Origin: an uncultured Prevotellaceae bacterium
Lineage (GTDB): Bacteria; Bacteroidota; Bacteroidia; Bacteroidales; Bacteroidaceae
Assembly (NCBI GenBank): GCA_937891085.1
Contig: CALAEY010000121.1
Span: 1 to 37,101 of the forward strand
Reading direction: 5' to 3'
Length of the DNA stretch: 37,101 nucleotides
The notes under the pieces are model-generated. The model was not told the origin of the DNA. It ran no database searches and saw only the letters and a list, made by a program, of their open reading frames with translations. This document shows, piece by piece, positions 31,055-37,101 of this stretch (position 1 is the first letter of the stretch; every line of letters begins with the position of its first letter). Made by a program: the position numbers and the translations under genes.

Positions 31055-32479
31055 ATGAGACCTACTACAGAACGTGTGTTCCAGATTTTCAAGGAGCTGA
31101 ACCAGATTCCACGCCCATCGCACCATGAGGAGCGCGTGGCCGACTACCTCTGCCAATTCGCGGAGCGTCTGCACCTGACGTACAAGCGTGACGCAGAGAA
31201 CTGTGTGGTGATAAGCAAGCCTGCCCCGCCGGGGCATGAGGGGGCAGAACCCATCGTGCTGCTGAACCACATGGACATGGTGTGCGTGGGCATGAGTGAC
31301 CCACTAAACGCACCCATCGAGGCTTACGTGGAGAACGGCTGGATGAAGGCGCACGGCACCTCGCTGGGGGCTGACAACGGCATTGGCCTGTCGATGGCAC
31401 TGGCGGTGCTGGAGAACGATGACATAGTGCATGGGCCGCTGGAGGTGATGACCACGACCAACGAGGAGGATGGCATGTCGGGTGCCTCGCAGCTGAGCAA
31501 GGACTTCCTGAGGGGCCGCAAGGTGATCAACCTGGACTCGGAGGACTATGACACCATCACGACGGGAGCCGCAGGTGCCTGCCTGCAGTTCCATCGCCTG
31601 CCCGTGGTGCGACAGACGGCACCTGCGGGGGTATGGCAGAGCATCCGCTTCGAGGGCGGACTGGGCGGTCACTCTGGCGTGGACATCAACAAGGGGCGCT
31701 GCAGCGCCACGGTGGCCGTGAGAAGGCTCTTGGCCAACCTGCATGAAGCATGCCGCTTCGATGTGGCTTCGGTGAACGTAGGTGAGGCTAACGCTTCGAT
31801 AGCATCGTCTGCCGAGGTGGTGCTCTGTCTGGCAGTAGAGGACGTGGCCGTGCTGGAGCAGCAGGTGGCACAGATGAATGCTTGGCTGCACGAGGCATTC
31901 GGAGGGAGCGATCCTAAGATGCACTGCACCCTCAGTGCGTGTGAGCCGCTGCAGACGGCAATCAACACGGAGGCCATAGAGGCGCTGCTGAGGGCGCTGG
32001 AGCAGGTGCCGCAGGGCGTGGTGAAGATGAGCGAGACGATGCAGGACACGGTGGAGACCTCGAACAACGTGGGGCGCATCGTGACGGAGGCAGACCACCT
32101 CTTCATCTCTACCCATACGCGCAGCTTCATCGACAGCGTGATGGAGCGTCTGAGCAAGGACATCGCCACGGTATTCGCTGCCTGTGGCGCGAAGAGCGAG
32201 ACGGTGATGTCGGCTCCCGCCTGGCAGGAGGATCAGCATTCGGCCTTCCTGCAGCTGACCTCCGACACCTTCCTCGACGTGCTGGGTTGGCGCCCTCGCA
32301 TGGTGGCGATGCACTTCGTGCTGGAGGCGGGCTTCTTCGTGGAGCACTATCCGGGCATACAGATGGCCAGCATCGGTCCGCGCATCGTGGAGCCCCACTC
32401 TACCAGTGAGCGCGTGGAGCTATCGACCATCGAGGACATCTGGCAGGTGCTCATCGAGCTGCTGAAACGATTGGCCTAA
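31055..32479 (+). CDS. pepD: Aminoacyl-histidine dipeptidase (M20 family, PepD)
   Basis: This 474-residue cytoplasmic dinuclear zinc dipeptidase hydrolyses Xaa-His and related dipeptides. The start MRPTTERVFQIFKELNQIPR is at the ATG 20 bp after a -7 box. Metal and catalytic residues are H72 in LLNHMDMV, D107 in GADNG, and the E137-E138 pair in NEEDGMSGAS, with INLDSEDYD and a C-terminal PHST histidine completing the site. The dimerisation lid lies between about 185 and 400. It is not secreted, so it processes imported peptides. The acetyltransferase follows by 27 bp and may be co-transcribed. Confidence 0.95.
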   Translation: MRPTTERVFQIFKELNQIPRPSHHEERVADYLCQFAERLHLTYKRDAENCVVISKPAPPGHEGAEPIVLLNHMDMVCVGMSDPLNAPIEAYVENGWMKAHGTSLGADNGIGLSMALAVLENDDIVHGPLEVMTTTNEEDGMSGASQLSKDFLRGRKVINLDSEDYDTITTGAAGACLQFHRLPVVRQTAPAGVWQSIRFEGGLGGHSGVDINKGRCSATVAVRRLLANLHEACRFDVASVNVGEANASIASSAEVVLCLAVEDVAVLEQQVAQMNAWLHEAFGGSDPKMHCTLSACEPLQTAINTEAIEALLRALEQVPQGVVKMSETMQDTVETSNNVGRIVTEADHLFISTHTRSFIDSVMERLSKDIATVFAACGAKSETVMSAPAWQEDQHSAFLQLTSDTFLDVLGWRPRMVAMHFVLEAGFFVEHYPGIQMASIGPRIVEPHSTSERVELSTIEDIWQVLIELLKRLA

Positions 32480-32506
32480 CGAAATCATATAAAACATTAA
32501 GATAAT

Positions 32507-33028
32507 ATGGAAGAAAGAAGAATTGACATGCGTAAGGCAACGCCTGAAGAGCGGGCGCAGGGCATGAAGGAGGCCCAGCTCTGCTTTAAGATCAATCATA
32601 CGATGCCTTATACGGACGAATACAATGCCATGGTGCATGAGCTGTTCGGTGAGTTCGGCGAGGGCAGCCGACTGATGCCTCCTACCACGGTGGTACGCGG
32701 ACATAACGTGAAGATAGGTCAGCGGGTGGTGGTGATGAACAACTCGCTCTTCATGAGTGCTGGGGGCATCACGATAGAGGACGACGCCATGGTGGCTGCC
32801 AATGTGCAGCTCATCTCCAACAATCACGACCCGCAGGAGCGCCAGATACTGACCTGCAAGCCCGTGGTGCTGAAGCGCAACTGCTGGGTAGGCGCTGGCT
32901 CTACCATCCTGCCTGGCGTGACGGTGGGCGAGAATGCCATCGTGGGCGCTGGCTCTGTGGTGACCAAGGATGTGGAGCCAAATACGGTGGTGGCAGGAAA
33001 TCCGGCACGATTCATCAAGAAGCTCTGA
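32507..33028 (+). CDS. Hexapeptide-repeat sugar O-acetyltransferase (MAT/GAT-like)
   Basis: This 173-residue protein has left-handed beta-helix repeats from about 60 to 165 (VKIGQRVVV, ITIEDDAMVAANVQL, WVGAGSTILPGVTVGENAIVGAGSVVTKDV). The catalytic histidine is H107 in SNNHDP, and the chain ends with the typical GNPARFIKKL. It is a little shorter than maltose or galactoside acetyltransferases because the N-terminal helical domain is reduced. It should transfer acetyl from acetyl-CoA to a sugar hydroxyl; the acceptor is unknown. The gene is convergent with the isochorismatase gene and ends at a shared hairpin. Confidence 0.9.
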   Translation: MEERRIDMRKATPEERAQGMKEAQLCFKINHTMPYTDEYNAMVHELFGEFGEGSRLMPPTTVVRGHNVKIGQRVVVMNNSLFMSAGGITIEDDAMVAANVQLISNNHDPQERQILTCKPVVLKRNCWVGAGSTILPGVTVGENAIVGAGSVVTKDVEPNTVVAGNPARFIKKL

Positions 33029-33051
33029 GAGGAATCAGGAAAGCAAAAAGA

Positions 33052-33082
33052 ATATCCCCTGCCCGATTAGGACAGGGGATAT
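33052..33082. terminator. Hairpin between convergent genes
   Basis: A 10-bp perfect stem (ATATCCCCTG, 33052-33061, with 33073-33082) encloses an 11-nt loop. The T-rich tail TTCTTTTTGC is on the minus-strand side, so it mainly ends the isochorismatase-family transcript. Confidence 0.7.
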
Positions 33083-33107
33083 CTTATAGTGACCGACAGG
33101 GATTGTC

Positions 33108-33659
33108 TTAGAACATAGCGATGAGCTCATCGTTCGTATAAGCATCGGCACCGTAGCAGGTCTTCAGATAAGCTAAGCCATTCATGTAATCCTCCTCAGT
33201 GAATGAGTCGGTGGCCTCCTTGGCTACAACTACATCATAACCCAGGCAGAAAGCATCAGCAGACGTGTGGCGCACGCACATGTGAGCATGCAGGCCAGTC
33301 ATCACCACGGTCTTCACGCCCAGCTCCTTCAGCAGGATGTCCAGGTCGGTCTGGAAGAAACCGCTGTAGCGACGCTTTGGCACTACGAAGTCCTTATCGC
33401 AGAGGTTCAGTTCTGGAATCACCTCAGCACCAGGAGTACCCTTGATGGCATGATCGCCCCAGATGATCAGTTCACGGTCTATACCAGGCAAGTGAGCATC
33501 ATTACAGAAAATGACTGGTACGCCAGCCTCACGTGCAGCGTCAAGCAGACGAGCTGTAGCAGGAACGATGGCCTTGCCACGATCGCAAGCCAAAGCACCA
33601 TAAACAAAGTCATTGAGCATGTCAACAACCAGAATTGCAGGTTTGTTTAATTTCTCCAT
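33108..33659 (-). CDS. Isochorismatase-family cysteine hydrolase
   Basis: This 183-residue protein has the triad D13 (VVDMLNDF), K95 (PKRRYSGF) and C128 (TGLHAHMCVRHT), the last preceded by the family cis-peptide region. CNDAH at 52-56 and WGDHAIKGTPG at 67-77 resemble the metal-binding and loop regions of nicotinamidases, so nicotinamide to nicotinate is a fair guess; ureido or isochorismate substrates are alternatives. It has its own -7 box and is monocistronic. If it is PncA-like, it would feed the PncB enzyme encoded at 13834. Confidence 0.88.
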   Translation of the reverse strand: MEKLNKPAILVVDMLNDFVYGALACDRGKAIVPATARLLDAAREAGVPVIFCNDAHLPGIDRELIIWGDHAIKGTPGAEVIPELNLCDKDFVVPKRRYSGFFQTDLDILLKELGVKTVVMTGLHAHMCVRHTSADAFCLGYDVVVAKEATDSFTEEDYMNGLAYLKTCYGADAYTNDELIAMF

Positions 33660-33687
33660 TTCTTATCGTTATTAAAAGATTAGGCTT

Positions 33688-33695
33688 CAAAAGTA
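33688..33695 (-). promoter_or_regulatory. -7 box for the isochorismatase-family gene
   Basis: On the minus strand this reads TACTTTTG, matching TAnnTTTG, 28 bp before the start codon. The -33 element is not clear. Confidence 0.5.
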
Positions 33696-33826
33696 GTGAA
33701 ATATTTTTAATGTCATACTTCAACTGACTTATTTTTATAATTATTTATCACTATTCATGCCAAAGTGTCAGCAAGTCTGCCATTCTTTTCCTACACATTA
33801 TATAATATACGCACCCCAAAATGGTT

Positions 33827-33842
33827 TGGCACATACTTTGCT
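33827..33842 (+). promoter_or_regulatory. Sigma-54-like promoter upstream of dnaK
   Basis: TGGCACATACTTTGCT fits the -24/-12 consensus (TGGCACG, four bases, TTGCW) with one mismatch, and the GG and GC doublets are exactly 10 bp apart. It is 70 bp ahead of dnaK. No TTTG/TAnnTTTG promoter at normal spacing was found in this gap. Confidence 0.5.
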
Positions 33843-33852
33843 ATTCTCTAAG

Positions 33853-33875
33853 TGTCGCGCCCCTGAAGTGCGACA
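33853..33875 (+). promoter_or_regulatory. Hairpin in the dnaK leader
   Basis: TGTCGC (33853-33858) pairs with GCGACA (33870-33875) across an 11-nt loop, between the sigma-54-like promoter and the dnaK start. It is not a CIRCE element (TTAGCACTC-N9-GAGTGCTAA). It could be an RNA structure or an operator. Confidence 0.4.
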
Positions 33876-33912
33876 GAGCTAACAAGAATAATAACAATAA
33901 AAAAATACAATT

Positions 33913-35832
33913 ATGGGAAAGATTATTGGTATAGATTTAGGAACTACTAATTCATGCGTTGCCGTATTCGAGGGCAACGAACCTGTAGTAATCGCTAACA
34001 GCGAGGGTAAGCGCACCACCCCTTCAGTGGTGGGTTTCGTAGAAGGCGGTGAGCGTAAGATCGGTGACCCTGCCAAGCGTCAGGCCATCACCAACCCTAC
34101 CAAGACCGTATATTCTATCAAGCGTTTCATGGGTGAGAACTGGGATCAGGTGCAGAAGGAGGTTTCACGCGTTCCGTTCAAGGTGGTGCGCAGCGAGAAC
34201 AACATGCCTCGCGTAGACATCGACGGCCGTCTGTACACCCCACAGGAGATCTCTGCCATGATTCTGCAGAAGATGAAGAAGACCGCAGAAGACTATCTGG
34301 GACAGGAAGTGACAGATGCAGTGATCACCGTACCTGCTTACTTCAGCGACTCTCAGCGTCAGGCCACTAAGGAGGCTGGTCAGATTGCAGGTCTGAACGT
34401 GAAGCGTATCGTCAATGAGCCTACGGCTGCTGCCCTGGCTTATGGTATCGATAAGAAGCAGAAGGATATGAAGATTGCCGTATTCGACCTTGGTGGCGGT
34501 ACGTTCGATATCTCTATCCTCGACTTTGGTGACGGTGTGTTCGAGGTGCTTTCTACCAACGGTGATACCCACCTGGGTGGTGACGACTTCGACCAGGTGA
34601 TCATCAACTGGCTGGTACAGGAGTTCAAGAACGATGAGGGTGCCGACCTGACTCAAGACCCAATGGCTATGCAGCGCCTGAAGGAGGCTGCTGAGAAGGC
34701 TAAGATTGAGCTGTCATCTACGACAACCACAGAGATCAACCTGCCTTACATCATGCCTGTAGGCGGTGTGCCAAAGCACTTGGTGAAGACACTGACTCGC
34801 GCTAAGTTCGAGGCCTTGTCACACGGACTGATCCAGGCTTGCTTGGAGCCTTGCAAGAAGGCCTTGGCAGATGCCAGCCTGAATGCTTCAGAGATCGACG
34901 AGGTGATCTTGGTTGGTGGTTCAAGCCGTATCCCAGCCGTGCAGAAGCTCGTTGAGGACTTCTTCGGCAAGGTGCCTTCTAAGGGGGTGAACCCAGACGA
35001 GGTGGTGGCCGTAGGTGCTGCCGTTCAGGGTGCTGTGCTGACAGACGAGATCAAGGGCGTGGTGCTGCTTGACGTGACTCCTCTAACACTGGGTATCGAG
35101 ACGCTGGGTGGCGTGATGACTAAGTTGATTGATGCCAACACCACCATCCCTTGCAAGAAGACGGAGACCTTCTCTACCGCTGCTGACAACCAGACTGAGG
35201 TAACCATCCACGTGCTGCAGGGTGAGCGCCCAATGGCTGCTCAGAACAAGACACTGGGTCAGTTCAACCTCACTGGCATCGCTCCAGCCCGTCGTGGTAT
35301 CCCACAGATCGAGGTGACCTTCGACATCGATGCCAACGGTATCGTGAAGGTGAGTGCCAAGGATAAGGCTACAGGCAAGGAGCAGGCCATCCGCATCGAG
35401 GCTTCTTCTGGCTTGAGCAAGGAAGAGATAGAGCGCATGAAGGCAGAGGCTGTGGCCAACGCTGAGAACGATAAGAAGGAGCGTGAGCGCATAGACAAGC
35501 TGAATCAGGCCGACTCTATGATCTTCACCACTGAGAATCAGCTGAGCGAGCTGGGCGACAAGCTGCCTGCAGACAAGAAGGCTCCTATCGAGGCTGCCCT
35601 CCAGAAGCTGAAGGATGCTCACAAGGCTCAGGACCTCGACCGCATCGATGGTGCTATGGCAGAGTTGAACACCGCTTGGCAGACGGCCAGCGCCCAGATG
35701 TACCAGCAGGCTGGTGCTCAGCCAGGTGCAGGCGCAGGCTTCAACGGCGGCCAGCAGGCAGGTGGTCAGCAGAGCTCTCAGAGCGGCCATGATGACAACG
35801 TTCAGGATGCCGACTTTGAGGAGGTGAAGTAA
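33913..35832 (+). CDS. dnaK: Chaperone protein DnaK (Hsp70)
   Basis: This 639-residue ATP-driven chaperone folds and protects proteins with DnaJ and GrpE. The nucleotide-binding domain shows GIDLGTTNSCVAVFEG at 6-21, FDLGGGTFDISILD at about 195-208 and VGGSSRIPAVQ near 336-346. The substrate-binding domain has DVTPLTLGIET, and the C-terminal lid ends in a glycine/glutamine-rich linker and DADFEEVK. Length is standard. grpE and dnaJ are not adjacent here. The leader has an unusual sigma-54-like promoter and a hairpin. It ends at a strong terminator. Confidence 0.98.
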   Translation: MGKIIGIDLGTTNSCVAVFEGNEPVVIANSEGKRTTPSVVGFVEGGERKIGDPAKRQAITNPTKTVYSIKRFMGENWDQVQKEVSRVPFKVVRSENNMPRVDIDGRLYTPQEISAMILQKMKKTAEDYLGQEVTDAVITVPAYFSDSQRQATKEAGQIAGLNVKRIVNEPTAAALAYGIDKKQKDMKIAVFDLGGGTFDISILDFGDGVFEVLSTNGDTHLGGDDFDQVIINWLVQEFKNDEGADLTQDPMAMQRLKEAAEKAKIELSSTTTTEINLPYIMPVGGVPKHLVKTLTRAKFEALSHGLIQACLEPCKKALADASLNASEIDEVILVGGSSRIPAVQKLVEDFFGKVPSKGVNPDEVVAVGAAVQGAVLTDEIKGVVLLDVTPLTLGIETLGGVMTKLIDANTTIPCKKTETFSTAADNQTEVTIHVLQGERPMAAQNKTLGQFNLTGIAPARRGIPQIEVTFDIDANGIVKVSAKDKATGKEQAIRIEASSGLSKEEIERMKAEAVANAENDKKERERIDKLNQADSMIFTTENQLSELGDKLPADKKAPIEAALQKLKDAHKAQDLDRIDGAMAELNTAWQTASAQMYQQAGAQPGAGAGFNGGQQAGGQQSSQSGHDDNVQDADFEEVK

Positions 35833-35864
35833 GGCTGATAAGCAGCAATAAGCAACAATAAACG

Positions 35865-35905
35865 AATCGGTGTAACTCATTGAGTTGCACCGATTTTTGT
35901 TTTAG
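35865..35905 (+). terminator. Intrinsic terminator of dnaK
   Basis: A 15-bp stem (35865-35879 with 35881-35895, one G-U pair) is followed by TTTTGTTTTAG on the plus strand, 33 bp beyond the dnaK stop. Confidence 0.88.
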
Positions 35906-35946
35906 TTAAACTTTGTATATTTGGCTCTGATTTCGGATATTTATCG

Positions 35947-35954
35947 TAAATTTG
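35947..35954 (+). promoter_or_regulatory. -7 box for the integrase module
   Basis: TAAATTTG followed by CACC matches the Bacteroidetes -7 element. A TTTG lies at 35920-35923, 23 nt upstream, slightly beyond the usual spacing. It leaves a leader of about 65 nt before the HTH gene. Confidence 0.5.
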
Positions 35955-36027
35955 CACCAAATCGTTCACGCGACTTAAAGGTTGACGAAGTTAAACTTAA
36001 AGACATATACCTTATTATATATAAGAA

Positions 36028-36591
36028 ATGGCAAAGGCAAATTATCATATCCGAAGGAAGTGCCCTATATGCGGAACCATCTTTGAGATTCGCACCATTG
36101 ATGCTGTGTATTGTTCTCACAACTGTTCCGCTGTAGCCTCTAAGAGGAAAAAGGCTCAGGAAGAGAAGGAAAAGAAGTATGAGCAGATGGCGAAGGAAAT
36201 TCCAGACATCAAGGAGTATCTAACAGCAGCAGAGGCAATAGCAATGTACTGCGTTGAACGTAGTACATTGTATCGTGACATTCGGTTAAAGAAACTTCCG
36301 TCCGTTAATCTCGGCCAACGTCAGCTAAGACTGAAACGTTCTGATTTGGATGAGCGTTACGAACTGAGGAAGAAAGTGCGGAAGGCTGCTAAGAGGCCTA
36401 TTCCCAAGACATACAATCTCGAACCCGAGAATTGCTATACCATCGGTGAAATCTCAAAGAAGTTCAGAATTCATGATTCATCCGTATGGGCCCACATCCG
36501 CAAGTTCTCTATCCCTACCCGACAGATAGGTAACTATGTTTACGCTCCAAAATCAGAAATCGACAAACTTTATAAATCTATCAAGTTATGA
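36028..36591 (+). CDS. Zinc-finger/helix-turn-helix protein of an integrative element
   Basis: This 187-residue protein starts with a small zinc-ribbon (C12, C15, C29 and C33 in CPICG...YCSHNC), followed by a lysine/glutamate-rich helix. Two MerR/excisionase-like HTH motifs follow: about 65-105 (LTAAEAIAMYCVERSTLYRD) and about 136-185 (YTIGEISKKFRIHDSSVWAH). Such proteins precede tyrosine recombinases in Bacteroidetes integrative elements and probably act as excisionase or directionality factor. Its stop overlaps the recombinase start (ATGA, 36588-36591). Codon use is more AT-rich than in the neighbouring housekeeping genes, in keeping with transfer. Confidence 0.85.
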   Translation: MAKANYHIRRKCPICGTIFEIRTIDAVYCSHNCSAVASKRKKAQEEKEKKYEQMAKEIPDIKEYLTAAEAIAMYCVERSTLYRDIRLKKLPSVNLGQRQLRLKRSDLDERYELRKKVRKAAKRPIPKTYNLEPENCYTIGEISKKFRIHDSSVWAHIRKFSIPTRQIGNYVYAPKSEIDKLYKSIKL

Positions 36592-37101
36592 AGACTCCAA
36601 TGAAGCGCACGGTATTCAAGGTAATACTCCGTAAATCCGAATACAAAGAGCAGTGGTCATTGCTCATCGAAAGCTTTCCTGTCTTTGAGCCAGGCAAAGA
36701 CAAACCACTTCGCAAGCATGAACCACTTGGTCGCTATATAACGACACCTATCTTCGATAAGAATAGTTCTGGAAGAACTCTACCTGATGGGAAAGCTTAC
36801 TATCGCCCCAAGCGCGATGCCAATGGAATCATCATGTGCCGCTCACAAAAGGATCAGGAGGCCTGCATCTTTGCAGACAAGGTACGTGACCTCCGTCAGC
36901 ACGAATACGATAATCAGTCTTTGTACACAGACTCGGAGGCAGAACAAGCAGCACAAAACGAAAGGTCAAAGTGCGACTTCATCAAGTACTTTGAAGAGCT
37001 AAAGGACAAACGTCACAAGAACAGTTCCAAGTCAATTCAAGTGAACTGGAAAAGAGAACTGGCATTGATGAAGCTATACACTGGAGGGAAACCTCTTCTA
37101 T
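36588..37101 (+). CDS. Tyrosine site-specific recombinase, partial (N-terminus)
   Basis: An ATG frame runs for 171 codons off the right edge. It starts MKTPMKRTVFKVILRKSEYK, a typical arm-binding strand of Bacteroidetes integrases. At about 130-171 it carries FIKYFEELKDKRHKNSSKSI followed by NWKRELALMKLYTGGKPLL, the SAM-like core-binding domain. The catalytic Arg-His-Tyr domain lies outside the window. It is translationally coupled to the HTH protein. This marks the start of an integrated mobile element whose left boundary should lie between the dnaK terminator and about 36000; I could not identify an att site. Confidence 0.85.
   Translation, partial: MKTPMKRTVFKVILRKSEYKEQWSLLIESFPVFEPGKDKPLRKHEPLGRYITTPIFDKNSSGRTLPDGKAYYRPKRDANGIIMCRSQKDQEACIFADKVRDLRQHEYDNQSLYTDSEAEQAAQNERSKCDFIKYFEELKDKRHKNSSKSIQVNWKRELALMKLYTGGKPLL

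Noticed and set aside
33853..33875. CIRCE heat-shock operator
   Set aside because: The dyad is TGTCGC/GCGACA with an 11-nt loop, not the 9-bp TTAGCACTC dyad bound by HrcA.
35921..36136. 71-codon frame overlapping the HTH gene start
   Set aside because: It starts ahead of the -7 box at 35947 and overlaps the zinc-finger coding region in another frame.

Overview
The window looks like chromosome from a member of Bacteroidales, most likely Prevotellaceae. Promoters follow the Bacteroidetes pattern (TTTG or TTG, about 20 nt, then TAnnTTTG). The HU, RNase G, PheT, PepD and GH13 proteins read as Bacteroidales-type, and a 30-residue mS38/COX24-like basic protein sits between HU and RNase G. Base composition is near 50% GC in genes, with AT-rich gaps. 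Genus is an inference.

Layout. 0-1.9 kb: an orphan edge ORF, then a LytTR regulator and a membrane-anchored phosphodiester-glycosidase-like protein. 1.9-7.4 kb: HU, the small ribosomal-type protein, RNase G, YebC and PheT. 7.5-10.2 kb: a patatin, a cytoplasmic GH13 enzyme and tRNA-Arg(UCU). 10.6-13.8 kb: two AraC regulators, a bile acid:Na+ symporter family (BASS) transporter and a small unknown protein. 13.8-18 kb: nicotinate phosphoribosyltransferase, a TSCPD protein, a LOG-family protein and a BspA-type leucine-rich repeat protein.

18.0-25.6 kb holds the metabolic centrepiece: an omega-amidase-like nitrilase, then indolepyruvate oxidoreductase A and B, an aminotransferase, two tandem phenylacetate-CoA ligases and a double-ACT protein. 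Together these can interconvert arylacetates, arylacetyl-CoA, arylpyruvates and aromatic amino acids. Because PaaK spends ATP to activate arylacetates, the set fits the reductive-carboxylation salvage route known physiologically from rumen Bacteroidales. Two PaaI-type thioesterases lie beyond it. One is intact; the other has lost about 42 residues, including the active-site helix.

25.9-33.7 kb is carbohydrate and stress metabolism: a secreted GH88 enzyme, an esterase, an MsrB-MsrA fusion, a GH5 lipoprotein, PepD, a hexapeptide acetyltransferase and an isochorismatase-family hydrolase. dnaK follows behind a sigma-54-like promoter. The right edge enters a mobile element with a zinc-finger/helix-turn-helix protein translationally coupled to a tyrosine recombinase that runs off the window.

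The most unusual feature is a set of ten intergenic tandem arrays with an exact 7-bp period but different words. Six overlap the stop codon of the preceding gene. Because 7 is not a multiple of 3, an array whose unit contains a stop triplet places stops in all three frames. Other regulatory signals are 21-bp-spaced direct repeats upstream of the LytTR gene and of the second AraC gene, consistent with autoregulatory operators.
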